Positions 1 through 11,290 of a stretch of DNA of 64,000 nt are shown here, piece by piece (position 1 is the first letter of the stretch; each line of letters begins with the position of its first letter). A program made the position numbers and the translations under genes. The DNA comes from Seriola aureovittata (lineage: Eukaryota; Chordata; Actinopteri; Carangiformes; Carangidae). The stretch covers positions 1,756,901-1,820,900 of the forward strand of contig NC_079364.1 in assembly GCF_021018895.1 (NCBI RefSeq), given 5' to 3'. The notes beneath the pieces were generated by a model that saw only the letters and a list, made by a program, of their open reading frames with translations, did not search any database and was not told where the DNA came from.

Positions 1-340
1 TATATTGCCAGATGTGATTGGCGTTCACTATGGATGAGTTCTGATATCCGTTTCCTGGTTGGTGAAATACCTGCTGCTGTAAATGACATTTTAAACAATA
101 ATGAAGCAGCAAACAACAATTTTCTATGTAAAGATATAGTGGAGTAATGGCGTCCTGAGCAGAAAATGAAGCCACGCCCCCTCTGCATGTGATGTCATCT
201 GAGTGTCTCTGGTCTTTGGACCTTCTTTCCTCCACTGAAGAAGAGACCATGTTTTCACCTTAAAAAAAAAAAGCCTCAGACAAAGAAAGAGCAGAGAGCT
301 CAGGCTGAGCGAGCTGAGGACTCTGTCAGCGTCTTTACAG
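1..340. other. Unassigned 5' edge, repeat-like
   Basis: No gene is supported here. The stretch around 120-290 (ending in an A-rich run near 260-272) resembles a dispersed teleost repeat in wording, but no second copy occurs in this window, so that is recollection rather than evidence. The last 15 bases form a pyrimidine-rich tract ending in AG, the possible splice acceptor for the next feature. Confidence 0.3.
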
Positions 341-610
341 GCTCCGTCAGTGTCGTTCCAGCAGCCGGTCCCAGTGGATAAGTCCAAGGCTGAATTTCTC
401 TCCCAGTCCGACTGTGGAGCCAAGCTGAATCCCCATGCTGGCTCCCTGAGCTCTCTTCAAGAACTCACCCTTATCAAATTGTCCATTTTAGAACGAGACA
501 ACCAACAAGCACTTTGTTTTGACCCACAGAGTCCCACAAAGTCCAGCTTGAACCGGTCAAAGCTGAGCCTGTCTGACAGAGTAGAGCTGAGGCTGACAAG
601 CTCAGTCTGA
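341..610 (+). CDS. Candidate 3'-terminal coding exon, unrecognised protein
   Basis: A frame stays open from an acceptor-like site (GTCTTTACAG ending at 340) to a TGA at 608-610, about 89 codons. It begins A-P-S-V-S-F-Q-Q-P and ends L-R-L-T-S-S-V. The peptide is rich in Ser, Leu and Lys, with mixed charge and no membrane segment. It includes SLSSLQELTLIKLSILER, which could be a short amphipathic helix. An AATAAA lies 314 bases after the stop, as expected for a short 3' UTR. The acceptor would leave codon phase 0. I do not recognise the family. It could equally be a chance open frame in a repeat or an expressed non-coding RNA. The antisense strand is also partly open over 457-699, which weakens the call. 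Confidence 0.33.
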   Translation, partial: APSVSFQQPVPVDKSKAEFLSQSDCGAKLNPHAGSLSSLQELTLIKLSILERDNQQALCFDPQSPTKSSLNRSKLSLSDRVELRLTSSV

Positions 611-923
611 GATGTCCCAAAATGGCCACCATGCAAAAGAAAAGTCTTTCTTATTGAAGCAACAACTGGACAAGGACAGGACAAAGATCTCTGCTGCACT
701 GGGTTAAAGAGCTAAGAAACACCGTGTCACAGTGTCATCTTCATCCACGACTGATTTAAACTGCTGAATGTTGTTGCTTGTATATTTTTAATGTGATACA
801 AACGACTTCTGATAGTCACTTACCAAACTTAAAGAGAAATAATAATATTTTTATTGTGCTGTTTGTTTCTGTTTTAAGTCTATTTGGTCCTCTGGGGAAA
901 TCATTAGCTCATAATATTCTTAC

Positions 924-929
924 AATAAA
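924..929 (+). terminator. Possible poly(A) signal
   Basis: Canonical AATAAA about 310 bases downstream of the TGA that closes the candidate exon at 341-610. A second, AATAAA-containing site occurs near 1004. The hexamer is common by chance in AT-rich DNA, so this only supports the exon call weakly. Confidence 0.25.
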
Positions 930-949
930 CCAGAGGTTTTAATGTCTCT

Positions 950-2599
950 GCCATGTTGCCTCATGATTACGTTAATTTAGGTCTTTTTTAACTGAATTCG
1001 CTGGAATAAAACCCTGAAATTGTCTGTTTCAGTTCAGTTTTAGGCCTGAAAAGCAGCTTCTTTTACAGCAGGTTAGTTTATCTAGCTCTATGATATATTA
1101 GCAGGGCTCTTTCCTGATGCCACTGTTCATCCCACTTTGAGAAAAAGATGCTAATTCTCTGAGAGTCTGTCTCCGTCTTCTTCTCCTTCTCTGCCGGGAC
1201 AGGAAACACAAAAACATTTCATGTCTGAGAACAAGTTTCAGTTCATCTACTCTGTTTTTTTTCTTCTGTTTTTGAGCCTTAGTTACACGTTGTGCCTGTG
1301 ATTGTATCTTGACGCCTGAAACTGGGTTTCCCGTGATGGCGGGGAAAGTTTTTGTGCCTGAAGGAGGAAGGTTCCTCGCTGCAGCTTTAGTCAGGCTCTA
1401 ATTAGCTGCTTTACTCGCCACAAGATCCAAACGTCCCAGGATGCATCCCTGCTTTCGTTACATGTGGTGCCTGAATCCAAACTGTATCCTCAGACACACA
1501 ATTAAATGTTTCGCCCTGAAATAAATCTGAGCAGTTTCTGGATCCAGTGCCAAGACATCTCAACACCAGCACCAGTATAAACTACTATCTGTACAAGGTA
1601 TCTCCCTCTTTGTTTTCATCACAAACGACTGGTGGCATATAAGGTGACGTTATATGTTAGTGTTTTGTTTACAGTTAGTTTACTTACTTAAAAAACACCT
1701 ACATTTACAAGGTTATGACACTGATTTTGGAGGTAAGAGTAGTGTCCTTTCACCTGCTCCCTGGAGATATCCTATCACCTGGATAACTGACAGACAAACT
1801 CCAGGGACAGTTGTTCTGCTTTTGATTGGTCTGCTGCTGCTGAAAGGTTTTGTTTCGTCTATAGATATCTGTCAAGATGCAGTTCTTTGTTATAATAATA
1901 ATATAATAATATAATAATAATTTCCAATGACATGAGGCAGGTGTGTCAGATGAGGATCATGTTCTAGGCCAACAGGTTACTCTGCGAGGAAGTCTCCTTT
2001 AAAACACGTGTCCATCTACGGCTTTGTAACTAAAAGGCAAAAACAACTTCTATAGAAACAACTCAAACTCAGCACAAAGTGTGCTTAAAATCTGCAGATA
2101 AGAGGAACCAAAATGAAATCCAATTTTCTGTTTCTGATCGTTTTATTGTTGCAGACTGTCACCAAAAGCCTGGCTGCTGGTGACGCCAGAGGAGAGCCGA
2201 AAAATGACTTTAATCAAGGACATTTTCTCGTCTGCGAGGGCGGTGAACGCAACACACAGGTCCACTGGTAACAAGGTATTTAGGGCTGACAAACAGTAAC
2301 ATTAACCGTGATAAGTGACACACACAGTGGAGCCTCTTGTAGCAGAGCTGCTACCTCATCTACCGCACAGACGTCTTCAGTGTCTCATTCAAAGAGACAT
2401 TAACGTGTTAACGAGCGACTGTCAGAGCTCCTAACGCAGCGGTCAGTCCGTCTCCCTCGTGTCTATTACTTCGCATACTGTGTAACCCTGACGCCACGCT
2501 GCCTACAGTCGCCGCACCTTCACACCTCTGAAACTTACATTTCATTCACGAAAAGCAAAAGAATAAAAGGTAATTTCCCAAAACCACACCACGTCAGAC
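950..2599. other. Gene-free interval
   Basis: Single-copy-looking AT-rich DNA. The longest open frames are under 90 codons and have no splice or coding character. A short TAA/ATA-rich tract lies at 1890-1921. No repeat family shared with the rest of the window was recognised. Confidence 0.5.
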
Positions 2600-2945
2600 C
2601 TGGAGCCTGATCCAGAAAGCAGGTTTAACAAACTCTGAACCCTGAGCTCAGAAACCTCAGTCCTCAGTCCCAGAACAGCTGATCTGAGTCAGTTCAATCA
2701 ACTCTGAGTTAAAGCCGTCATCAATGGAGCTCAGATACTACGATTCACCATGGCAACCGAGAAGAGAAAGTCTTCTCTCTTTACTCCGGTGGCATTAGGA
2801 GTTCTTATGAATTCATATGAGGAATACAAACATATGTAACAGCTGCAGCAGCAAAAAATAAATAAAAAAAAAGAGCGGGAACTGATGTGGGAGAGATTTG
2901 CTGCCTGAGTCGACGTAGACGTTTGAAATGCAAAGTTACATTATG
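2600..2945 (+). mobile_element. Harbinger-like DNA transposon remnant
   Basis: The segment opens with wording typical of teleost PIF/Harbinger-derived repeats (AGAAAGCAGGTTTAACAAAC, then several CTCTGAGTT-type words) and leads into a broken Myb/SANT-like reading frame starting at 2750. PIF/Harbinger elements carry a transposase plus a Myb/SANT-like DNA-binding protein; only the start of the latter is visible. I see no transposase and no clean terminal inverted repeat, so the borders are approximate. The family assignment comes from memory of similar teleost repeats. Confidence 0.5.
2750..2908 (+). pseudogene. Broken Myb/SANT-like (MADF-like) transposon protein, N-terminus
   Basis: Reading from the ATG at 2750 gives 29 codons that begin MATEKRKSSLFTPVALGVL and continue with an S-Y-E-E-Y-K-H pattern, then TAA at 2837-2839. 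The same frame resumes with K/Q-rich residues, then K-K-K-E-R-E-L-M-W-E-R-F-A-A, and stops again at TGA 2906-2908. The Leu/Tyr spacing and the W-E-R-F-A-A end match the first two helices of the Myb/SANT-like domain in Harbinger-associated proteins. Two in-frame stops and loss of everything downstream make it non-functional. It is too short to stand out as an open frame. The identification is by eye; a profile search against Myb_DNA-bind_4/MADF would decide. Confidence 0.5.
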
Positions 2946-3084
2946 CACAGTCCATTATTTACAACACTTTGATTTCTTTTAAGATTACACGTGAGAAAGT
3001 GAAGGGATGTGGGTGAAAAGGTTCACTGGGAAAACCTGCAAAATAAAAATGAATTACTGATCCCTGTCTGAGGAAGAATTTAAT

Positions 3085-3567
3085 TTAAAGCTCCTCCAGT
3101 GTAAAGGTCTGTGTCCATGTGTAGTGTGATTATAGATCAGCTCTAGCTTCTATATTAATACTGTGAAAGTATCAAAGCCTCAGTCCACAGAGAAATGCAC
3201 ACAGCCTGTATTCAGAAACTGAGCCTTAAAACCAGCCGTCAGGACTTCTGGAACTTTGTGATGTCACAACGAAGCAGTCACCAAGCCCCGCCCACCTGGA
3301 CCCACCATCCAAACCTTGCAGGACTTGGTTTCTCTGAGTGTTTTTTACCTGAATTCTGCTATATTTTTATTGGATCACTCAGAGAACAGTCAGCCAATCA
3401 GAAGAGAGACTCAGAGCCTCCTCTCCTCTGATTGGCTCACCGACCTGTTGTTACTAGAGCTCCAGAGCGAAGCCTGAGAGAGGAGATGTAAAACTACACA
3501 GAGATGGTTTTTATATCTTCTGATGGATCAACACTTCAAATAAAACACAGAAGAAGAATAAAATATT
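3085..3567 (+). repeat. Interspersed family A, copy 1 (full-length-like)
   Basis: Near-identical over more than 400 bases to 16255-16753 and, for its first half, to 36909-37160. The shared start is AGCTCCTCCAGTGTAAAGGT and the shared end is CAAATAAAACACAGAAGAAG. Inside are a GC box (GCCCCGCCC, about 3286-3294) and a pair of inverted CCAAT boxes flanking an A/G-rich palindrome (about 3394-3436). The end carries AATAAA-like signals. Copies share orientation. The short frame starting MHTACIQKLSLKTSRQ inside all three copies is passenger sequence. Class unknown: a solo LTR or a non-autonomous DNA element are both possible. Confidence 0.85.
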
Positions 3568-5123
3568 GTCATTATCGTTTCTAATTCAAACCAGTAATTT
3601 GATGCTCGTTAGAGGTTTGTGAACAGGGAACACAATGAAAATCTGCAGCAGGTGTTTCACTGCTTTTGTCACTGCTCTACAAACCGTAGCTGTTCTAATA
3701 TGTTCTGTATGAAAAGAAGACAAAGAGCGATGGAGAGAAAGAACAGCATCCTGTCTGTGTGAGGCTCTGCAAATTAAATATACGCTTCGACATCGATGGG
3801 GTAATTGTGGAAAGGACACCCAGTGTCCGACAGCTGCCTCAGGCGTACACTTACACCTGTCACATCTGGCCTCGATCAACAGGGAGATTTTAACCGACTG
3901 TTTAAAACACAGTTTCAGAGTTGAAACCTTTATTCTATTTGTGTTCATGTCTTTGATCCAGATCTGGTCTTTTCTTGTCTGGATGGAGAAGACACAGTGA
4001 AATTCACTTCTTTTTTTTTTTTTGTGCTTCGCCAACCTTATGTTTCAGGGTGCATTCAAAAGCCCACGACTGTGGCAGAGCATTTCAAACATGGCAACAA
4101 GCAGCACATATACTCTCGCCCTCGCCACACTAACTTCATCTGCTCCCTGAGCTCAGCCCTAATTTCAGCTGCCAGCTGCTACAGAGATCTGACGTTATGC
4201 TCTCAGCAAAAGAAAAAGACCAGAATGTCAAATTTATTTTCCAGGGACGACACAATGTTTTGCAGTTTTTTCACATTTAAACAAAAAGCTTTCAGGTTTT
4301 CCAGGATACGTAGGAAACCTGCAGGATGTGAACACAAAGGTAAAACTTTCCACCACCCAAACATCTTTACTACATGTCTCACTTGCTGCACTCAATAATC
4401 GTCATCATGAAAAGGTAGAAAACAGCCTCGTTTCCACCTGAAAGGAACCTTGACTGAACATTCAGCTGACGGACTCCATCCTTTTCCTTCTTCCCTCTGC
4501 TCTCAGCGACACACTGTGCCGCTCAAACACACACATCCACACATGGAGCTGTGATGTAATGGATGACAAAAGCCTCATATCAACACACCTCAGTGTTTAA
4601 CAAGCAGAGCCCATCGGAAACAACTTGGAAAAATGTCCAGAGGAACATCTGTCTCCATGGTGACCCGAGGGCTCGAGCCAGTAAAGCCCGAGCCGTCTGA
4701 ACCGCACAGCTGCAGCTCTCCTTCTCCTCTTTCCCCCATGAGGCCCGTTGTGATCTTTATGTGCAGGACAAAGACGCTGCAACACGTCTGAGTGCAGCCG
4801 TTTACGACACCTCCAGGACCCGAGCGCGGCTCAGCTCAGCGCCGCAGCGTATAAAACACACCGACGGACAAAGCCCTGTGTTTCCGAGAGGCACCCAGGC
4901 AGTAGTAAAGCTAAAAGGGAGAGGGCAGTAAGGTGGGGTTTAAAAATGGGCACTGAGTGCTATGTGTTGTCTTATGTAAGTGTACCAGCCTCTGCTGGAC
5001 TCGGCTTAGGGAACCAGGGGGTGGACAGAAGGACGGGAGGAGGACGAGGTCGACCGGTGCAACCTTCTGCATGAGCGCTCCGCTACACAACACATTTGGG
5101 AACTCTTTCAGGAGGAGACTTTA

Positions 5124-5125
<2 letters not shown>
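3568..5125. other. Gene-free interval with a GC-rich patch
   Basis: Open frames of up to 149 codons on both strands have no recognisable domain and overlap antisense. A GC-richer patch at about 4600-4860 ends in GCGTATAAAACACACC (TATAAAA near 4850), superficially like a core promoter, but nothing coding follows and I do not call it one. Confidence 0.4.

Positions 5126-5164
<39 letters not shown>
5126..5164. repeat. (TG)n microsatellite, about 19 units
   Basis: Uninterrupted TG dinucleotides. Confidence 0.98.
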
Positions 5165-5166
<2 letters not shown>

Positions 5167-5499
5167 GCCTGAAAGAAAAGTGGTCTTCTAAAAAAAGTAG
5201 TGGAAAATCACTCTGTTTCTTGCCCAAAGTACTGATGCCTTTAATAATTCAGTGCCAAATGGGATTGTGGGAAGATGAAGCAGCAGATATGTTGGACGGA
5301 GGGGTTCTCTCCCTCAGGGCGCCGTCTTGGAAGAACTCCACTTTGTGAGAAGAGGAACAGGATGAAAACAGACAAACGAGAATCACCGCCCCGCGGATCT
5401 ACGCCTCCGACAGCCACGTCTGTCCAGACTCACGGGATACGTCGGGAAGGGTTCGAAGGAATTAAATTCTTTTATCACAATTTGCATTTGAATTCTTGA

Positions 5500-5660
5500 G
5501 GTATGACCAAATACCTGCTTTGTGAGGTCACAGTGACCTTTGACCTTTGACCACCAAATTCTAATCAGTTCACTCTTGAGTCAAAGTGAATGTTTGTGCC
5601 ACATTTGAAGAAAATTCCCTTGAGGAGTTCCTCAGATATCTCCTTCACGAGAACGAGATG
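5500..5660 (+). repeat. TGACCTTTGACC-type interspersed repeat, single unit
   Basis: One unit of the family that is tandem at 9170-9625 and present again at 28935-29240. Shared words are GAGGTCACAGTGACC, TGACCTTTGACC, TCTAATCAGTTC and TTTGAAGAAAATTCCCT. Contains TGACCT-T-TGACCT at 5534-5546 followed by a third half-site. Confidence 0.85.
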
Positions 5661-7358
5661 GAAAACATAAAAAGTAATTAACAACAAACTAAATGTGAAT
5701 CTGAGTGACTCCTGTCATCGGGGAGTCAAATCAAACAGGTATTTGTCCCGTCAGCTTTTGGGTTTTTAAACAAGTTTCACTGTAATTAACAAACACTGAT
5801 GGACTCTTAGTGCTTCACGTCTTACTGCAGCTGACCAAGATGATGTCTGTATTTATTGTATCATTTGTTTTGTGATGTGTATTGACTGTTACAAACCAAA
5901 TTGCCCCTCAGGGACAATAAATTCCTAATCTAAGCATTCCTGCTCCTCAGAGGATAAAATCTTTCCATCGTGGCACCATGTGACCTGAATGCCACCTTTG
6001 CCCACAGGTTACAGTATCATCTAATCCAGCTGGGAGTTTGCCTTGAAATAAATTTCCCGAGCACGCTAATACTCGTGCTTTTCCCTCCTCAGTTCATCCG
6101 AGCGCTGCGAGCGTTTCAAATCCAAAGAGAGAGAGTGTGTGCAGCACTAATCTCCCTCCACACTCTTCATATACTCCAGATCAAGAGCGAATTTCTTTCC
6201 ATGCAAATGTTGTGACTGGTGAACTCCTAAAGTGAGATTACTTTCTTTTTTTTTTAATAACTGGCAGACAAGATGTAATCCTGGAGACGTATGTTCCTGG
6301 TTTAGATGAATGATCAGCTCTGAATGTTTTCAGCTTTACAGATGTTGAGTGTTTTTCATCACCACAGATTATTTCTGAAAAGTAGTCGACACAACTCATC
6401 ATCAGCCACAGAATCCTCAACATCCACGTGTTTCTGTTTCATACACAGATATTAAAATGAGCCCGCGGTGTATTTTTTCGGTAAACACGTCCATCATCAC
6501 TTTGCTGAAGTCGGAGAGAGAAAGAATATAAAAACAACTCAGCAGACACTTTGTGCTGCAGATTTCTCTGACTCCTCTTCTGTCATATTCACTTCATTTC
6601 CACAGTAGTGACCTCCAGAATAAAAGCACGGGAGGAGGAGCGTTACAGGCTTCACCTTGAAAAGAAGAAAGGAAGAAGAGAAATCTGAGGAAAGTATCAA
6701 ATGTGGGACAGCAGAGAAAGCTCGCAGCACAGTAACGAGATGTGCAATGATTTTTCTTCTTCTTCTTCTTCTTCTTCTGTTGCACCCTGACTACATTGAT
6801 TTGATGTATTAAAGATCAAAAGCTGAGCTACTCTGAGGTTTCTGTCTTCATGAAGGACACAAGTACCCTCACATTTAAGGAGGAGGAGGAGGAAAGTTTG
6901 ACAGGAATCTGTGGAGTGTGAAATCTCCAACTACAGAAAGACACAAAGAATCAGAGGAATGCTAATGACTCCTCTGAGAGCTCTTGAACGCTGCTTGTTT
7001 TTGTCCAATCAGACTCAGCTGAGTTTAAAGATGTTAGGTATGTGTTTATTCGCATTTCAGCTGTGGTGACACATCACTGACTTCAAACTGAGCTGGAGAA
7101 ACTGCCGCTGGGAATTGATCCCGTGGTTTTCTGCAGTGGAGTAAACTGAGGGTTGAGGGTCATCACCTGATTGGTTCGCTGCGATACAAAAGTAAAAAGA
7201 AAAATCATAATGAACAGATCTCTGATGAGTGAAGAGAGTTTCAGGAGAAAGTTTCTGAGAGTTTTGACCCGGACAAACTGGAGCTGTACTTAGTAGTCAT
7301 CTCAACTGTGTGTAGAGACTGTGTGACGTCGTTTAAAACCAAGTGTCAAGCTCTGGGG
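5661..7358. other. Gene-free interval
   Basis: No coding exon is recognised. Small tracts: poly(T) near 6245-6256, (TTC)n at about 6755-6778, and a GGA-rich run near 6881-6893. Longest frames are about 80 codons and mostly read through these tracts. Confidence 0.5.
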
Positions 7359-7855
7359 CTGAAAAATGAAGAACCACATGCCTGCAGTTCCTCTAACGAC
7401 CACTAGAGTCTGGCTCCAACAGTGAGTCAGTCCCCATAGACTCCCATGTTAAAATGTCCAACTTTACAGCAGAAATAAACATGTTTACCGCCTGGTACAA
7501 AAACAGTTTTGGTCTCTAGAGCTAATTTCCTCCTTTATGACACCTGTTTATGTAACTCACCTGTTTACATTTTATTAAGGACTACAGTTAAGGGGGATTG
7601 AGGGCGTGGCCTCTTTGAGTGACAGGGTGACTCTTGTGTGGGCGTGCTCGCCACAAACCAACATGCACCGAAGTCTCGACTCCTCACAAACCCCTCCTCT
7701 TTGTCCACTTTTGGATTAGCTGGGAGTTAAGGGGCGGAGTCAGGCACTGCCAAGATGGCAAAAGCGGGCAGCTCACTCTGAGCTCCAAAACCGCTCTTCA
7801 GAAACCTGTGTGTGACTTCACAGCAGCTACGTCCATCATTTTAATGTTTTCTGGC
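7359..7855 (+). repeat. Interspersed family B, copy 1
   Basis: Shares long near-identical blocks with 38290-38722 and 49731-50133. Examples are CCACTAGAGTCTGGCTCCAA, GTGAGTCAGTCCCCATAGAC, ACAGCAGAAATAAACATGTT and GAGGGCGTGGCCTCTTTGAG. All copies share orientation. No protein is encoded. Widespread in teleost genomes from memory, class unassigned. Confidence 0.85.
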
Positions 7856-8471
7856 TGACTCACTCCAGATCAGGATCAATCATTAATATATCCTGTAACC
7901 ACACTTAATAATGTAGTTAGCTAATGACTAGCTGATTAGCTAATGTTAACTCTTTGCCTTGCAAGTCCTGCCAGGTTACTGCTGGGTATAGCAAGCTATT
8001 AGTCAAAGCTAAAATTAAGACTTACTTATTCTGTTCTACAACCTTATACGCACCTGCTGTAACCAGACACAGATGCTAAGCTGTGACTCGACGATGACTT
8101 TTGCTTGTTGATTATTCTTCTCAGGGTTATGACCCCGAGCTGACCCAGACAGTAAATGTGACACAAACCCAAAACTAGGAGGCGACAGAAGCTCGAAAGC
8201 TTTAGCAGGGAAAATGAGAAGGTCATGTCACAGAGCATCAAGAAGGAAAACCTTTCGCCAGCTCTCTTTTATCCATTGATTTACCACAGGCAGATTATAT
8301 TTGATTAAATCAGAGCTGTTGGTTTAATGAGGACAAACAGTGTGGACCCCCCCACCCCCCCACAGACTGTAAGAACCACAGAAAGCCAGAGCGCAAGGCT
8401 GTAACAGACACGGAGCAAGTAAGTGAGCCTCATCCCCACAGTAAAGAAGTCACAAGGTTGGCTGAGCAGCA

Positions 8472-8530
<59 letters not shown>

Positions 8531-9169
8531 TCTCAGATTGATTTAATGTGAAGTGTCAGATCACTGAAGCCTCACTGGCAGAAATCCCTCACCTGTGCAG
8601 CGGCAGAGAAACACACCTCAGCGGTCCAGACAGCAGGGCCGGGTGAATGCAGAGGGAACAGAGAGTACATCTGTAGAGACGGTGTGAACAGATCTCTACA
8701 CGTGGATCATCCTCCTCCCTGCGCCCCGGCCTCTCATCCTCTGAGAAAAGCTCTTCTTAACGAAGCGCGTGTGAAGCAGCCATCGACCACCTGCGAGGAC
8801 AGGTGAAGACAAACAGAGGGAGGCTCTCATTAATCCTGCAGCGCTGCCTGGAGCTCGCTCAGAGCGGCGCAGCGCTCACCTGAACACAGCAAACTGTCCA
8901 AAACAAATATTTCATTCTGCGGAACAAAAAAGAAAAACGGAGAAATCACCAACTCTTTTCCAAAAACATTCAGTATAAAGTTTTGCTCCTTTTTGGGTCA
9001 TTTTTAGTGAAAAAGCCAAGATTCATAATTAGGTGCCCAGACCGGAGCTGTGTGTCCTCAGGTGACGTCACCTGAGTCGGCGCCGATCAGGTCTGAATCA
9101 CCTCCTCGTGGTCGTATCCCTCCGCCGCTCAGACTAGTTTCAGGTTACATCCTGTTTATCCAGAGTCAG
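7856..9169. other. Gene-free interval
   Basis: Unassigned DNA. Near 7905-7946 there is a cluster of GCTAAT/TAGCT words with internal dyad symmetry. A C-rich run lies at about 8347-8361. No exon-like segment is supported. Confidence 0.45.
8473..8527. repeat. (AC)n microsatellite, about 27 units
   Basis: Uninterrupted CA/AC dinucleotides. Confidence 0.98.
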
Positions 9170-9625
9170 ATAAAATATTGACCATTTGTGTGAAATTTGA
9201 GGTCACCGTGATCGTGACCTTTGACCTTTGTCAATCAAAATCTAATCAGTTCGTCTCTGAGCCCAAGTGACTGTTTGTGACCAAATTTGAAGAAATTCCC
9301 TCAGATTCCCTCAGGGCATGATAACACGTTCACAACGCCAAAAACCCATGTTTTTGTGAGGTCACCGTGACCTTGACCTTTGACCTTTGTCCACCTAAGT
9401 CTAATCAGCTCGTCCTTGAGTCCAAGTGACTGTTTGTATCCAAATCTGAAGGGATACCCTTGAGGATTTCTCGAGATATTGAGTTCTCAATCATAAAATC
9501 ATGTTTTGTGATGTCACCACGACCTTTGACCTTTGGCCACCAACGTCCTTTTTTTTAATACCAGATTTAAAGAAATTCCCTCGAAGCGTAACGGAGATAT
9601 TGCATTTGCGAAGGTAAACTCATGT
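9170..9625 (+). repeat. Tandem block of about three TGACCTTTGACC-type units
   Basis: Three diverged units of about 155 bases follow each other. Each has a GAGGTCACCGTGA-like head, a TGACCT-T-TGACCT core (9215-9227, 9374-9386, degenerate at 9520-9532), a TCTAATCAG-like word and a GAAGAAATTCCCT-like tail ending in GAGATATTG. The same family occurs once at 5500 and about twice at 28935-29240. Confidence 0.85.
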
Positions 9626-10811
9626 AGGTATTAAACTGAGGAACAAGACAGTTGTAATATTTGTACAGTGACACTTTATCCGAGCGCAGAGACGCAGCTC
9701 TGAGCGGAAATCATTTTTAAAATCCGAAGTGAAATGAAGAAATAAATCTCTGAAAACAGGAAATAAACTCTGCAGGTTTCCAGCTCCACAGTCACAACAG
9801 GACCCGCTCTCATCTGCTGGTCACTTCCACTTGTTTTGTTTCTCTCTCTCTCTCAGCTGACAGTCCTCATTCAGAGTGGAAAACTCTTGATTGCTAAATT
9901 ACATCCGTTCAGAAACACTAATTTCGATGGATGGTTGCCATGGAGCCACGGTGACCTCACAACGGCTGTAGACGAGACAGAGCGAGCTTCATCACGCTTG
10001 TCATTACAGCGAGGGCTTTCAATCTGTCCACACCATCGTGTCGGACGTAACACCGCGTGCACTTGAAAGCAAGTACTGGAGAAACGGAAGAAGTCCTTGA
10101 AGACGTCTGCTGTCCTCGTCCTGCCGCTGTGTTTATTTAACTCGCCTCCTCAATCCTGTCATCTTCCATCTTCCCTCTGTTTTCCTGCTCCTCATTTCCA
10201 CTCCTCTCATTGCCGCCGCTCTCAGTCTGGGTGTTTTTTTTTTTTAATGAATTACCTCCTGACGCCAGAATCCTGATAAGAATGCATATCTGAGCACCTG
10301 TAAATCAGCTCGGGCCTCAGAGCAACGTGAACGAAATCCAATTTTTGAGCGAGGAGGACAGACAGCTGTTACTTAAAAGGATCTCGGTGTGAGAACAGAG
10401 AATCAAGGTTACTGAGTCAGAGAGGAGGAGGAGGAGGAGGAGGAGGGAAAAGACACAGTCAATGACAGACAATCAGAGAAGACACCACTGTTGACTCACC
10501 CCACTCTGAATTATCCTATGAATATTTAACTGAATATATTCCCAGGATTTATATTTCATAATCTAATCTTAATCATAATCTTAATGAACATGAACAAAAA
10601 GGAGTTTCACTGTCACTGCTCTCACGTCTGTTTCTCATGTTCACGGCCTTCAGTTAGATTCTTCCTCGTGGTCGGGTCATCCGTTTTGTTTTGCCAATAA
10701 ATCAGTTAAATTCAAATTTGATAAAGAATGAGGGTCTTTTTCAGCTCAGTCTTTCTTTGTCATTTTACTAGTATTTTGGAAGTTGACTTGCTCAGCTAAG
10801 CGTCCCTGCAT
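9626..10811. other. Gene-free interval
   Basis: No exon is recognised. A half X-box-like GTTGCCATGGAGCCAC lies near 9934-9949. A (GGA)n run lies at about 10422-10446. Confidence 0.4.
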
Positions 10812-11290
10812 CAGTGTTGGGCAGTAGCACATTACATTGGTAGTGCATGACAGTAATGTGATTACTTTTCCAGTAAGAAGTAATGGTGCACCTCTGCTTG
10901 GTGGGACTTTGGTGGAGGGTTGATATCAGTTTTGTGCACATTCAGTGGAGAAACTGATCCGAGGCGTGTTAGCTTGGTGCCAGAGGAACGTGACGCCCAG
11001 TAAGTCCTACACTGAGAAATCAGCTGGTCTGTGGACCCCCCCCCCCCCCCCCTTCATGGGGAGGACAGGACCCCTGTGTGCAGTCAGGACGAACATTAAG
11101 CCAGCTGGTGATGCTCAGTAAAATCAATCAATTGTACGTTCGAGTCTTGTAAACTACATCGTGTCGTTGTCTGTTTATATAAACGTCAAAATGATTCTTT
11201 ATCTTTTCTGTAACTAGTAAAGTAACGAAAATATTACAGTTACAACACAACTGATGGATTACAGGGGATTTTTCAGGTCAGACAGTAATG
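10812..11290. repeat. Possible DNA-transposon-like remnant (GTGTTGGGCAGTA... type)
   Basis: Begins AGTGTTGGGCAGTAGCACATTAC and ends with GTAACTAGTAAAGTAACG followed by ATTACAGTTACA. This start/end vocabulary (GTGTTGGG plus repeated GTAAC/TTAC words in both orientations) is typical of a common teleost non-autonomous element. No second copy lies in the window, so the call is from memory and the borders are loose. A C17 run sits inside. Confidence 0.4.
11036..11052. repeat. Homopolymer C17
   Basis: Uninterrupted run of C. Confidence 0.95.

Noticed and set aside
3195..3431. Protein starting MHTACIQKLSLKTSRQ
   Set aside because: Lies within interspersed family A and ends differently in each copy; no selection for the frame is evident.
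3586..4035. 149-codon minus frame
   Set aside because: Begins in a poly(T)/poly(A) run, overlaps a plus frame, and has no recognisable motif.
4800..4870. Core promoter with TATAAAA in a GC-rich setting
   Set aside because: A single TATA-like word with no initiator, coding exon or other support downstream.
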